Numbered from the stretch's first letter, positions 11,041 to 22,850 are shown. The stretch is 64,000 bases of DNA from Pseudeuparius sepicola (GCA_963920635.1 OY987302.1:37947500-38011499), one strand, 5' to 3'. Translations and numbers: made by a program. The notes: generated by a model from the letters alone, not told the origin.

Positions 11041-11789
11041 CTGCACGTATCCGAAAAATTCCTATCAGGGTGGTAAGTAATCCTGTTCTTTCCCGACAGG
11101 AGAGAGTGATTATCACTATGGTTTCGGGTGAAACGAGATTGGTACGGCATGAAGAGCAAATAACAACAAACAAGGCTCTTAAATCTTGTGTGGGAAATTT
11201 TCTACAGTATATTTAGATTTTAGAAAGTTTCTGGACCAACACTAAAAATATATTAAAGCCCGAGCATGACGTCATAATTTCATTGTTATCTGCGATCTAG
11301 AATGGCACTAGTGGACTAAAACATTAGGGGCTTCTTATAGATTATACAGGGTGTAACTAAAATTCTTGGCGGATTCTACGTCACAAATCGACAAAAAAGA
11401 TTCATATTAACGAGATACAGGGGGTTAAGCGGCTGGTAATTGGTATTGCAAAAATATGGATTATAAATTCTAATATAATTTTATAATTATTATAATAACA
11501 TTTTTCTCTGTACGACTGCGCCAAGGATTTCCATGCAAATAATAATAATAATACCTAATAGTTCTATGTAATGTGCAAAATTTACGTTATCATTATCAGT
11601 ACCTACCTAGTATGAATTGTTTGCAAAACATGGTATGACATTTTTCCATTTAACACGAAAACGGCGAATTCTAACATGCAAGTATACATTTTTTGTAAAG
11701 ATTTGTGTGCTCTATCATAACCATGAGCCAAATTTGATATCTCAGGTAAGTCATGGTATTGACTTCTAGAGCTATTTCAAAATTGAAAT
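11041..11789. other. Intron stretch
   Basis: Non-coding intron of the Glut1-like gene. One MITE-type end, TATACAGGGTGTAAC, lies near 11344. Nothing else is recognisable. Confidence 0.6.
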
Positions 11790-12066
11790 ATGTATTCAAT
11801 GACTTTTATCGCCCCCTTAGTAGGTATTAACATTAATGCTTTTGTGGAATCGTTGGACAATGTTTTTTCTGTCATATCTGGTATGTACGAACACCTGATT
11901 TGCCTTGGAGATTTTAATTTGAATTTCTTTAATATTACAAACTCTATTAGTTATTGTCTTGATTCATATGGTTTGACAGAGATATTCTTTATTTTTCAAT
12001 CTTTATATCTGGTTCACTCAGTAAAAATATTTGTGCCCCTAGTGAGGTTGGTGACATGTAAGACCA
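11790..12066 (+). pseudogene. LINE endonuclease-domain fragment
   Basis: The frame reads ESLDNVFSVISG, then HLICLGDFNLNFFN, then CLDSYGLTEI. The GDFN motif followed by a SYGL block is typical of the apurinic-endonuclease-like domain of non-LTR retrotransposons of the CR1/jockey type. No reverse transcriptase follows, because the frame runs into low-complexity T-rich text near 12070. It is an isolated fragment. Confidence 0.6.
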
Positions 12067-12145
12067 TAGGCTTGTTTTTTTTTTTCAATTTAATTTTTTT
12101 CTTTTTTCCTTAAAATTACAAACTTGTTATGGCATGACATATTTA

Positions 12146-12859
12146 TACAGGGTGAGTCACATCTAAAGGCAGAGCCGAAAACACAAGGTAGAATTCGCTA
12201 AAATAAGCACATATGCTTAATAAACATTAGCTCAAAAACGCTTGGTTCTCCATATACAGAGTGTTGAAACTTTTCCAAATATTTTTTAATTTTTTTCTAG
12301 CCCGTTTAGGAATTATTTTATACATATTATGGGTTGTCATTTCGTGCAATAATTTGGCCCTGTTCAGATGAGCAGCGGCGTAGATACAAATAATTTTATT
12401 TAAAATGCCAGCATAATCACCTTGACACTAGTTTAAAAAATCCGAAATTACGAAGAAACTGTACCAGAAATAAAAAAAATACCAAGAGGCACTTTTTGTT
12501 CCAAATTAAATGGGCTATCCAAAAAATCCAAAATTTTTGGTTTTGCACAGGGCCGTACTACTTTTTTTCTACAATTATTTACAGTAACTATTTGTACCTA
12601 CGCCGCTGGTGATCGGAACGGGGTCAAATTATTCCACAAAATGGCAACCGTCCAGTGTATAATGTGTACCAAATTTGGTTGGAATTCGTAAATGGGATCG
12701 AAAGAAATTAAAAAAATATGTTATTTTTGGAAAATTTTCAACACGCTGTATATGGAGAACCAAGCTTTTTTGGGCTAATGTTTATTAAGCATATGTGCTT
12801 ATTTTAGCGAGTTCTACCTTGTGTTTTCGGCTCTGACTTTAGATGTGACTCACCCTGTA
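12146..12859. mobile_element. MITE with about 160 bp inverted arms
   Basis: The left arm reads TACAGGGTGAGTCACATCTA and on to GGTTCTCCATATACAG. The right arm is its reverse complement and ends GTGACTCACCCTGTA. The arms are about 125-160 bp. The centre (about 12310-12690) includes another, weaker inverted pair around TACGCCGCTG. No coding capacity. Confidence 0.85.
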
Positions 12860-13084
12860 TAAAGACATATATAAGTATAGTAAATTGGAAATCTTTAAAA
12901 AACTAATAATACATAGGTATTTATTTGAGAAATATGCTCAAATATACTCAGACCTCAAGAATCCCAAAAAACAAAACTCTATGGCTCAAAATCGACATAA
13001 AAAAATGATGCATCGTGGGGCCAAGGCATTACCTACAACTTTATAAAAGAACCAAATTACAAGATGATAGACGATCTAAATATA

Positions 13085-13572
13085 CAGTGACCGGCAGAAA
13101 GTTGGACACAAATGTAAAACTTTTTTATTAATAATTTTTCAGAAAATTTTATTCTTGATAAAAGTTGGTGCATCATTTCAAACTCAAAACGCACATATCA
13201 AAATTTAAATATCTCTTTGGATACGAGGTAGATTAAAAAATGTCAAAATAACTCAAGAGTAAAGTATCCTTATTTTTTGAAATACGGTAAAAAGTTACTT
13301 ACAAAAGTTATTTGGAATCAAAGGTGGATGTCAGATTTAAAGTCACAGCCACCTAGTAAAAAAAAAGAAATTTAACTTTTTTTGTATTTTTTCGTCCACC
13401 CTGTGTATTACAAAAAAACAAAATACCGGAAGCGCATCTTATCATCGGATAACACATGCATTTGCTACTAAACTTTAATTTTGTTCGATCAGCAGCTAGA
13501 AATTTAAAGTAGGTAATCGAAATCAGAGTTTAAAAATATTAAATTTTTGTGTCCAACTTTCTGCCGTCACTG
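13085..13572. mobile_element. Tc1/mariner-like MITE, copy 2
   Basis: CAGTGACCGGCAGAAAGTTG and its inverted partner CAACTTTCTGCCGTCACTG bound a 488 bp element flanked by TA on both sides. It matches the copy at 3402-3887 along its whole length, including CATCATTTCAAACT and TAACACATG blocks. No coding capacity. The TA target suggests mobilisation by a Tc1/mariner transposase (inference). Confidence 0.88.
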
Positions 13573-13804
13573 TATATAAACATATAAGAAACATGGTTGT
13601 ATCCATCTTTACAAAATCTCTTAAGCCGTTTTACTGCAATATAAACTAATCCATATTTTTTCATTACCTTTTAACACCTGTGTCTCGAAAACGAAGCGTT
13701 TTCGAAGCCCGATTACTGTAAGCTGGACCGCCAATATATTAAAGACAAATAATAAATGATGTCTAGTGGCATATCAGGTAAAGGATATCAATTGAAAAAA
13801 ATGC

Positions 13805-13876
13805 ACTCCAGCCGGGACTTGAACCCGGGACTCCTACTGTGGCCGTAGGCACTTTAACCAACTAAGCTACCGGAGA
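13805..13876 (-). tRNA. tRNA-like copy T1 (probably not functional)
   Basis: The minus strand shows an A-box-like TAGCTTAGTTGG and a B box GGTTCAAGTCC with a 5 bp T stem (CCGGG/CCCGG). An anticodon stem CCTAC/GTAGG encloses the loop GGCCACA, which centres on CCA. The usual T at position 33 is G, and the acceptor stem has one mismatch and one wobble. It may be a tRNA-derived SINE head or a tRNA pseudogene. Confidence 0.5.
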
Positions 13877-14220
13877 TATGGGTTCCATCGGCTAGGTGTT
13901 ATTTATTCCAATTGATATATAGTTAGCAGCGGTGAGATATAGAAGACTTCGGCGTCTTCTACAGCTACTAGAAGGGGTTAGAGGGTGTAGGGAAACCATT
14001 CATTATTGTTGGTTATGTAAACTTCCTATTTGTTCTTCCACCCACAATATTCGACATATAATATAGCGACTTAATGCAAGTATCGAACGTGGAAATTCTA
14101 ACCTACAATGTCAAAGCCAGAATATGAAACACAGAAAGATTTTTAGTACCTGTAATAATTATAAATAATAAATGATGTCTAGTGGCATATCAGGTAAACG
14201 ATATCAATTGAAAAAAATGC

Positions 14221-14292
14221 ACTCCAGCCGGGACTTGAACCCGGGACTCCTACTGTGGCCGTAGGCACTTTAACCAACTAAGCTACCGGATG
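14221..14292 (-). tRNA. tRNA-like copy T2 (probably not functional)
   Basis: Same as T1 except near the 5' end of the tRNA-like strand, where the bases before the A box differ and weaken the acceptor stem. Its flanks also match those of T1, so the whole unit was duplicated and not just the tRNA part. Confidence 0.45.
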
Positions 14293-14356
14293 TATGGGTT
14301 CCATCGGCTAGGTGTTATTTATTCCAATTGATATATAGTTAGTAGCGGTGAGATGT

Positions 14357-14408
14357 AAAAGTGCCTACGGCCACAGTAGGAGTCCCGGGTTCAAGTCCCG
14401 GCTGGAGT
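14357..14408 (+). tRNA. tRNA-like copy T3, 5'-truncated
   Basis: Only the part from AAAGTGCCTACGG to GGCTGGAGT is present. The A box and 5' acceptor strand are missing. It lies at the centre of the palindrome, where the inversion joined the two halves. Confidence 0.45.
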
Positions 14409-14747
14409 GCATTTTTTTCAATTGATATCCTTTACCTGATATGCCACTAGACATCATTTATTATTTATAATTATTACAGGTACTAAAAATCTTTCTGTGT
14501 TTTATATTCTGGCTTTGACATTGTAGGTTAGGATTTCCACGTTCGATACTTGCATTAAGTCGCTATATGTCGAATATTGTGAGTGGAAGAACAAATAGGA
14601 AGTTTACATAACCAACAATAATGAATGGTTTCCCTACACCCTCTAACCCCTTCTAGTAGCTGTAGAAGACGCCGAAGTCTTCTACATCTCACCGCTACTA
14701 ACTATATATCAATTGGAATAAATAACACCTAGCCGATGGAACCCATA

Positions 14748-14819
14748 TCTCCGGTATCTTAGTTGGTTAAAGTGCCTACGGCCACAGTAGGAGCCCCGGG
14801 TTCAAGTCCCGGCCGGAGT
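14748..14819 (+). tRNA. tRNA-like copy T4
   Basis: A full-length copy in the opposite orientation to T1. It has GGTATCTTAGTTGG in place of GGTAGCTTAGTTGG, and GGAGCCCCGGG in place of GGAGTCCCGGG. The 3' acceptor strand is CCGGAGT. The B box is intact. Confidence 0.45.
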
Positions 14820-15777
14820 GCATTTTTTTCAATTGATATCCTTTACCTGATATGCCACTAGACATCATTTATTATTTATAATTATTACAGGTACTAAAAA
14901 TCTTTCTGTATATTAAAGACCTCTGCATAGCGCTGTTTCAAGCGATGGCCACTAGCGCCACACGACAAATAAAATCGACAGGGTGGTTTAATGCTAAAAA
15001 CACTATTGTCGATACCTTTTAGTTTGAAATGACGTCCATGGTTAGTTAGACTGTAAGTTTAGAACGCATACGATTTTTCGGTTTCTGCTTTATATAGTGG
15101 ACCATTGGTTCGCTTTGGGGCTTTAAACAAAATGTTCTATTTTCATTCTTGCAAACGTAACAAAATACTCTTCCAACATATACAGGGTGATTCATTGATA
15201 ATGGGAAGTCTGGAAACCGGGCATAGAGGAGATGAAAATACGACGATTGAAGCCAATACGCCAATAAAAAAGTTGTTTGTTTAAGAGATACAGGGCGTTG
15301 AAGTTCTTTTTTTGAAATTGAATAATTGTACTATTATTATTTACTAAAATAATCAAGCTGCTGAACTAAAATTTGGCACTGCTGTGTTTTTTGGGATGGA
15401 GACTTATCTGAAAATATCAATTTCTACGTAGGTATCTCACAAAGGGTAATACTTGCGCTGTTTTTGGTTCGTGCTTTTACTGGCTATTTTTTTGAGGTTA
15501 TCTTTTTGGTCTTGTTGCTTTAGTGCATCTTCTTGTCTCATAACGATGAAATCAACAGTTTTCGTTTAAATTGGCAAAATGTGCCCTAAAAGACCTGTTA
15601 ACACCAAAATTAGAAAAATAAAATTAACGCCTACCTCCTTCAAATTTAGTAGATTAATTGCACGTCTTCAAAATGAAGAAAAAATGCCAAAAGCCCACAG
15701 ATTTATGTACATTGTCCATAGGGAATTATTTCTTCATTTTGAATGTACACTTAATTGAAATTCGGCTCCCGGAATTA

Positions 15778-15950
15778 ATATCGAAACATGAAATATCGAA
15801 AAAAATATATCGACATCCATATTATCGAAATATAAAAAATATCGAATGGAAAAAATATCGAAAGGAAAAATTATCGAAAGAAAAAATATCGAAAGGAAAA
15901 AATATCGAAAGAAAAAATATCGAAAGAAAAAATATCGAGAAAAAAAATTA
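15778..15950. repeat. Minisatellite, ATATCGAAAGGAAAAA-type units
   Basis: About nine imperfect units of 15-17 bp, each with a TATCGAAA core. The plus-strand reading produces a low-complexity Lys/Ile/Glu peptide that is not a gene. Confidence 0.85.
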
Positions 15951-16149
15951 ATACTAATTGCATAAACGATTATTTTGTATTGTTATCTTGTTGCCTTTTT
16001 TCAATTTTCTGTTGTAACTATTAATTTATAGAATATCAATCCACAAAAAACAGCCCAGACTGTCCAAACTGACGTTACTTTCTTCTGATGTACCGAAAAA
16101 GACACACCTTAGGAGCTGGGTTATTATTGGTTGAACGGGTCGCGGAATT

Positions 16150-16290
16150 TTGTTCGAAAACATCTGTCCGAAAAATCATTTGTTCGAAAAACATCTATTC
16201 GAAAAAACATCTGGTCGAAAAACATCTGTTCGAAAAATATTTGTTCGAAGAAAAAAACATTTGTTCGAAAAAACATTTGTTTAATTTAAA
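16150..16290. repeat. Minisatellite, TTCGAAAAACATCTG-type units
   Basis: About eight imperfect 15-18 bp units of the form GTTCGAAAAACATCT follow each other. Related in core and length to the arrays at 7490 and 15778. Confidence 0.85.
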
Positions 16291-17204
16291 GAGAAATACT
16301 TCCTTATCCTATGCCAACTAGGAAAACAGAAAAACATCTCGCAAAAGAGTAACAGAATACTATAATAATAATTCTCACCCTCACAATACTCCAATAATGT
16401 TACATATCTTTGAAAAGTTGGGATCCTTTCCGACAATGTGAAAGCCTGGCCGAAAGAACGCGGTCTGGCAGCACAATATGCAATATGTACTGCAACATTG
16501 CTTGAATAAAAGGCTGCTCGATTTGTAGCTTCTTTGGAATCCGTCAGAGTAGGTTTGGCCCCGCAAGTGAGAGTCACAGTTTTTGACACACAAAATATAC
16601 AGGGTGCGTCTAAAAAGACATTTTTTAGACACCCTGTATATTTGGACCGCAAGTTAGTCACAGTTTTTTGAGACAACCTGTATATTTTGCGCAAAATATA
16701 CAGACCAGGTTGCATTTTTCCTGCATTGATTCCAACTTAGAGCCTCGAAATTACCATTAGTTGACAGTCCTAGTAAGGACTGACTACGTATAGGTATAAA
16801 CTTTTTTTAAGCAGAATTTTGAAAATGGTAGGAGGATCAAAAGAAGCGGTTTTAAAGGCCTTTAAAGCCTATAGGTATATATTTAAAAGTAGACCCCTTG
16901 TATGTATATGGATTTTGGCAAAGAGTCTATCTCATACCTAAAAATTCCAAGAAAATAAGCTTTTTCTTTTTTTTTAGATTACTGGATGATTTATTCAACC
17001 GATTGAAGAAAGGAGAATTGTATATATTATATTTTGGAAGAGTACTTTGTGACGTATGATGAAAAGTTTTGCCTAAAACTGAAAGCAAATACTAGGTACC
17101 TACCTATATCAAGGAGAAATAATTAAAAAATCTAATGCTTCCTTACACTGCAACTATCCATGATATGATATGTAAAATTGTCGAATTAAAGGGACACAAC
17201 AAAC

Positions 17205-18070
17205 AAGCATTTTATTTTATATTGGGTATTAATTCGTTTAAATTTGATAAAATATTTTGCAACAATAGTACCTATTTTTAACAATAAACGGCACTATGCA
17301 TAGGTCTTTTAGGCATACACACGATAATTTTTTTAGGACTACCGCCGCCATTTTTTCGCTTATTTTGCACCCCACAAAAAAGTAATAAATAAAAACGTGG
17401 CAATTTTGGACAGCTAATAGGTGACGCTGAAAAAGAAATCGGCATCCATGGCCAACTTATCGCGCAGTATAAAAACACATCAAATTGGGCAAAACTATTA
17501 ATAGCCGTAGCATGTTTATTGTAAAAGATAGAATAAACTTTTATATTGAGAATTGAAGGCACTGAAAGCTTTATGCAACTTTCTCCGGTAGCTCCAGAAT
17601 AATATACAGGGTCTTAGACTCTGAGGCTATGGAATTTTATTTTTTTTATTAAAGCGGTTTTCTAAGGGCCTCCATTGTCAACTTTTCACGCAATACTAAA
17701 AATTCTCATGGCCTCAAGACAGTCGAAGACCCTGTGTAATTTTCTGCTGAAACTATCTGAGCACCCAAGTGCATATTGAAAAAATTTTCAATATAAAAAT
17801 TGCATTCTCTTAAAGAACCATTTCCGCCGATTTCCTTTTTTTAGCTTCATCTAAATATCCAAAATTGCCACGTTTTTGTATCTTACGATTTTTTTTGGAG
17901 CTCAAAGTAAGCTAGAAAATCGCCATGATAGTCCTAAAATATCATCCTGTATACCCATGCCTAAAGGACCTGTATGCATAGCGTGGTTTAATGTTAAAAA
18001 TGTTAAAATGTTGCAAGATATTTTATACAGTTTAGACGAATTTAATATCCAAAATAAAATAAAATGCTTT
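17205..18070. mobile_element. Long-armed inverted-repeat element with nested MITE
   Basis: ACAAGCATTTTATTTTATAT at the left is answered by AAAATAAAATGCTTTTTCAA at the right. The inner blocks TTAGGCATACACACGAT and GCCACG also pair with CATGCCTAAAGG and GCCACGTTTTTG across the element. The outer arms extend roughly 200 bp. The interior contains the small MITE at 17605-17738. No coding capacity. Confidence 0.65.
17605..17738. mobile_element. Small MITE nested in a larger foldback
   Basis: TACAGGGTCTTAGACTCTGA at the left and TCGAAGACCCTGTGTA at the right are inverted. Inner blocks GAGGCTATGGAATTTT and AAATTCTCATGGCCTC also pair. About 134 bp. Confidence 0.75.
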
Positions 18071-18280
18071 TTCAATCGTTAGACCTTGTTTCGAAACAAG
18101 TGACCAGAAACGCGAAAAAATATATCATGTTTCAATGACTGGTAAACATTTGAATAGTGTTTAGATGTGGCTTTGAATACCTATTTATCACTCTCCCACA
18201 TTGTCAAGAAAGTGTAAAATTAATTAATGGTGAAGCTAAAAAGCGTGTGAATAATGTAAATGTGCATGAAATGGTCGATA

Positions 18281-19144
18281 ATACAGGGTGTAACTTTGAT
18301 TAGTACAGCAATTTTAACTGGAGGTAGATTTCGACCCCAAAAGCACGCCTATGAGATTTGTTATTGAAAATTTTTTTAACGTCAAAAATATGACAAAATT
18401 GCTATTATACTTAGAATCATTTTTAGTGTCACTGGTTCACGCTCGAATGTAATAGCTCCTCGGTCAACAACCTTTCGGAAGAAAACGCGCCACGCACCAC
18501 TCACACCTCCAAATTGCCGAAATCGTCCGGTTCTCGCGGATTTTGAAGGCGAATAATAGGTAATTATTGTAATAATGTTACTTGTTTTGCTGGATGATAA
18601 AATCTCCGTCGGGTGTTATAAGCCGCTGCGAATGAAATTAAAAATAGCCCAGATACTGCAATACAAAATATATGCAGCGAAGAGATTGAATTAGGAATGA
18701 AAGACGATATTTCGAACAACTTCTGTGAAAAAGTTATGTCGTTAAGAAGGGGAGTCTTGAGAAAAAATTAGTGAAGTGATAAATGTGATTATTACTAGGT
18801 TATGGTGAGTGCTACGTCATTAAGAAGTGGTGTCTTGTGCAAAGTACGCGAACATCCGCTTAAAAAAATAACGCGCCGCTGCTATACCCCACGGATGGTG
18901 TGGAAATTGGCAACATTGCACAGATATTCAAGGAATTACTTGACGGTAACACAACGGTGTTGTTTGAAACCATCGCGTCAGTAATAAAACGACTTTGCGA
19001 CCAGTGGCACTCAAACTGTCTCTAAAATTCATAAAGTCAAAACCATAACTTTTTATTTTCTGCACAGAAGAAAATACTTTTATGGGCGTGCTTTTGGGAT
19101 CGGAACCTGCGGCCAGTTAAAATTTCTGTATTAATCAATGTTAC
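18281..19144. mobile_element. MITE with about 65 bp inverted arms
   Basis: The left arm, ACAGGGTGTAACTTTGATTA through CCCAAAAGCACGCC, is answered by GGGCGTGCTTTTGGGATC through TTAATCAATGTTAC. The centre contains two similar blocks (AAGTTATGTCGTTAAGAAG near 18733 and TACGTCATTAAGAAGTGG near 18812). No recognisable coding. Confidence 0.7.
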
Positions 19145-19854
19145 ATCTCCTATAACAAAATTCGCATATTTCAAATGCAAAGTGGCAAACAGCTATTTGA
19201 AATACAGAATTTAAGATGCAAATAATTCGAAGAAATTTCTTAAAAGTAATATACCAAGCAGTGTACATATTTAAATAAAAAAGAACAAACAATGAAATGC
19301 TCTGTGTAGCAAATAAAATAAATGCATGCACAATAATTAATTGAGGATACTTCAATTCATCCACCGTTTATTTTACCAGCTCTATCTATATCCTGTCTGT
19401 TTTTATTTCCTTGTAGATTTTATATTTTAGCAATTTTGTCTCTGGGCGATGTGACAGAGTAAATACCTACCCTCGGATGTTTCTTTAATTTTTTTGCCTT
19501 GGGCTTATCCAATTTTTAAATTATTGGTCAAATGGAGGGTTTGTTGCCAAATATGTTTCACCATTAAAAAACAAAATTTTTGGTAGGTAAATTGAAGCAC
19601 CCCTGTTAACTTGGATGCATATTTTTACGAACTAGGGTGCTACTTTATGAGGTATTCTGAATAGTTCAGCAATGCTTAACTATATTAAAAATGGGAAACT
19701 AGCATTTCTGACCCATATTTCGCAATAAATATGTTTCCATTCAAAAGTCCAATATAGAGTCGGTAATTTAGGACAATATTATTGATATTGCTAGCCGAAA
19801 TCCACCTAGAATTTAAAATAATAATTCCACAGCTTGAAGCACATACTTACGAAC
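19145..19854. other. Intron stretch
   Basis: AT-rich, non-coding, between a MITE and the next Glut1 exon. Nothing recognisable. Confidence 0.6.
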
Positions 19855-20067
19855 CTTTATTAAAAAAGATATAGTGATAAATATTGAAAAGATGAACATT
19901 CCCCCCAACCCGTAGAGATGGAGTGTCCGCCTACCCATCCGATCCATGAGGGGAATGGAAATCAACGTCATAATAACCATTATGCAGCCGATTCCGATGG
20001 TAGCAAATTTTGCACTATCCGGGGACAGTCCAGAACTTTCAAATAGGTTTGTTGAGTAGTAAAATAC
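19855..20067 (-). CDS. Glut1: Glut1-like sugar transporter, exon with helices 7 (end) to 9
   Basis: This 213 bp exon encodes 71 residues beginning VFYYSTNLFESSG and ending ITISFLIK, phase 0 at both ends. It completes helix 7 (the VFYYS motif faces the sugar site in class I GLUTs), and holds helix 8, the cytoplasmic loop motif DRMGRRTLHL and helix 9. The acceptor is TTGTTCCAG. The donor that keeps frame with the next exon is AAG|GTTCGT. A stronger GTAAGT sits only 4 nt further on and would shift the frame if used. The intron 3' to this exon is 8.8 kb. Confidence 0.95.
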
Positions 20068-21623
20068 CTGGAACAAAAACTATATTAGAAATTGGTTTTA
20101 TAAATAAATTTTAGTTACATACATAATTTTTTTAAAAGTTTTTGATCGTTTGATCTGGTTAATTTTTCAGTTAATATGTTATTGTTTTCATGAATTTAAC
20201 TCAAAAATGTGTTACATTTACAACATTGTTTCGAGTCACATTAGTGGTTCTTCTGATCAAATGAGTGTATGTAATAATGTATAAACGACGAGCTATCGGT
20301 GTCACACCTTTTTCATTTGATTAAAAATCACGGAAATTTCAAAATAATTTTGAAAATTTTGAAAAAAAAAATTAGAAATTATATCTACGTAAGTAGGCAT
20401 TCGTATGTCCACCAAAATGAAATTTTTTCAAAATTTACTTTTTGAATAATTTATTTTTTGATCTAGTCATATTTTCTTTTTAAGGAAGCCACAATTTCCT
20501 AAAAAGCACTTCTTGATTTGTTATGTCATTGACAGCACAGAAATATTTAAATATTGAGGCGCTCTATATACTTATAAATAGGTAACTCAATATTCACATC
20601 AGAACCGATGCAATTGTGTCCTCACCATATCCCTAGGCTAAGGAGACACTTCCGGAATGAAAAACATGTTTAACTGGGATTTCGTTAAACCCCTAAGTAA
20701 AGTAAAAATGGTAATCACTTACTGTGATTAAGATGGCATAACCACACATGACATTAAGTACTACTAACCCAAGTGAGTTTTTCGCGTTTATTTTGAAAAT
20801 CATTACGTTTTTCAATAAACCATTTCCAAGAAAATACATTTCAGGTATATTGTTTTCGCAAACGTGACATAAGATTTGGCTAATTTTTTGTCCATGTATG
20901 CGCAATACAATGTAGTATTTGAGTTGAACATTGGTTTTCAAAAAACCTAGTATATTTTAAAAGAAACACCAAAAACACACTTGGGTTGGCACTATGTGTG
21001 ATAATGCCCCCTTAAACAAATAAAATATAATTGTTTGGAACGCTAAAAAATTCACTATCTTTAGTACAAATCCCAAATAGCATAAAATATAAAATATCTT
21101 CGTTACTGGCCATTCTGAAATTTATGGAGTTGTTGGTGCATGGTATGGTGAATCTGCTCGCTGGTGTGACGACCCTCGCGACAACAATGAAGATTTGTCA
21201 CCGATATTAAAATAACAAAAACGTTTTGTTACTAAGTTAATAGTTTCAGTTTAATACATTTGTGAAAATCGACAATTTAGTTTTTAATTAAGGCAGTTCG
21301 TGTTTTATTATCAAGCACCAACAACTTCATATATGTACCTATGCATTTCCCTTCTCAACCACCATAACTAAATTAAACTTGATTAAATGAAATAAATAAC
21401 ATAACACAAAAAAGAACGCCGTTCGGTGAACGGCTCAGAAAAAGAAAAGAGAAATAATTCAGTTGGAATTAAAAATAAAACCCTAAAATTATATTCATTT
21501 CGTTACAAAAGTACAGTTGAGTGGAGTCAGTGCTGAATATTGCAAATTACCTAGGTAATGATATAATTGAATTAAGGTAAACAGCATTGATTTAAAGTAT
21601 TCTTGATTTCGATATGAGTCTAA

Positions 21624-21770
21624 GAAATATTTCCTTGATTGTAAGAATTTATTTTATCAACATCATTGTCATGAAATCAAAAAATATTTCCTTGGTTGTA
21701 AGAATTAAATATTTCCTTGATTGTAAGAATTTATTTTTTCAACATTATTGTCATGAAATCAAAAACCTAT
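21624..21770. repeat. Two-copy local tandem repeat
   Basis: ATTTCCTTGATTGTAAGAAT, followed by TTATTTT, TCAACAT and ATTGTCATGAAATCAAAAA, occurs twice, with a partial third head between the copies. Confidence 0.75.
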
Positions 21771-22707
21771 ATTTTTCATGTAAGGACACGGTATTGTTTA
21801 CAGTGTAAAAGTTATTCCAAGATAACCTCTTTCCTGGTGTGCCTAATGAAAGTTTCAATTAAAGAGTTAATGTATTTGGTATAATGTAATCATCTTTTCC
21901 ATAAACATTTCGAACCTTAACGTAAAAAAGTAATTGTTTAAATTAAGGAAAAATATTTCTTCAATTGTGTGACACCTTTTTAATATAAGCAACTAAAAAT
22001 TTACGTTGTGTTTATTGAATCTTCGTTTTAAAAGAGCCTATGTTTTTCTTTAAGGTAAATATGATTAAATCAAGATCACGAATTCCTCAATATAATATCT
22101 TCACTTTTTCTATTCAAAAGTACTTATACTCAATTTAAGCTAAATAAGCTTAAATTAAGATAATGGATTCTTTAACACAACATATTCACATCTTCCTTTC
22201 AAAAACTCTAAAAGCTCAATACAAAAGCTTCCTGTAGTAATTGATTTTTATTATGCAGATTGTAGGGAGACCGGTTGGATTTGAAAGAAAATGCTTTGGT
22301 GAAACTTTATGTTCTTAGAAGCAGAATTTCGATCTTCAAAAAAATTACTGATAGGTAGAAATTGTTTTTATAGAATTTTCTATTTTTCATGAAAATATTC
22401 GGATTCCACCATTCTTACTTTATGGAATCGCTCGCACAAAATAGTGTCACTCCGTCAAGTATTAAAGTCGGAAATCGGAAAATGCGTTTCCTTATAATTC
22501 GAAATTTACAGAAATTACGGAAGAATGGCGGAATTCCAGTATTTTCGTAGAAAATGCAAAATCCGAGGAAAATTATTTTCTCCTAACCTTAATTTTTCTG
22601 AAGAGGGGTAATCTGCATCACAACTTAAATTTCCCCCCAGACTTTTTTTTCATATACAACCGTTCGTCTTAAAAACCTGCATAATAAAAGTCATGTTTTA
22701 TTTCTTA

Positions 22708-22850
22708 TACAGGGTGTTTCCTAAATAATGATCATAATTTCAGGATGCGATTACATACCGGAAAATAAAGCAACATCTTCCTGTAAACATGATCGCATAG
22801 GCCCATTGTTTTTAAGCTATAGGGGCGTTCGATTATTTTGACATCCTGTA
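22708..22850. mobile_element. Short MITE-like element
   Basis: The ends TACAGGGTGTTTCCTAAATA and GACATCCTGTA are inverted over only about 10 bp. It belongs to the ACAGGGTG-ended set but has weak arms. Confidence 0.45.

Larger units (their letters stand above)
13748..14910. repeat. 1.16 kb palindrome with four tRNA-like copies
   Basis: The left half (13748-14345) returns inverted in the right half (about 14357-14910). The order is flank, tRNA-like T1 (minus), body, flank, T2 (minus), centre, partial T3 (plus), flank, body, T4 (plus), flank. The 250 bp body includes a small hairpin, GAAGACTTCGGCGTCTTC. The repeated flank is TGATGTCTAGTGGCATATCA. The arrangement implies a tandem pair that was then copied in inverted orientation. 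Divergence between halves is low. Confidence 0.85.
14911..17204. other. Intron stretch with MITE ends and minisatellites
   Basis: No host exon is visible. A MITE-type end (TACAGGGTGATTCATTGATA) lies at 15182. Minisatellites lie at 15778-15950 and 16150-16290. A short perfect-looking foldback (16597-16640) is flanked by two copies of a CCGCAAGT..GTCACAGTTTTT block. The dispersed repeat shared with 7.85 kb and 53 kb occurs at about 16705-16800. Confidence 0.6.

Noticed and set aside
10823..11173. 116-codon minus-strand frame overlapping a Glut1 exon
   Set aside because: It is in another frame than the conserved transporter text and has no similarity; a shadow of the exon.
13805..14819. Four ordinary functional tRNA genes
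   Set aside because: Position 33 is not T, the acceptor stems mismatch, one copy is truncated, and all sit in a repeated unit; called tRNA-like only.
15658..15951. 97-codon Lys/Ile-rich plus-strand frame
   Set aside because: Its second half is a translation of the ATATCGAAAGGAAAAA minisatellite.
16281..16715. 144-codon minus-strand frame
   Set aside because: It spans a minisatellite and a MITE foldback, so it is a composite of repeats.
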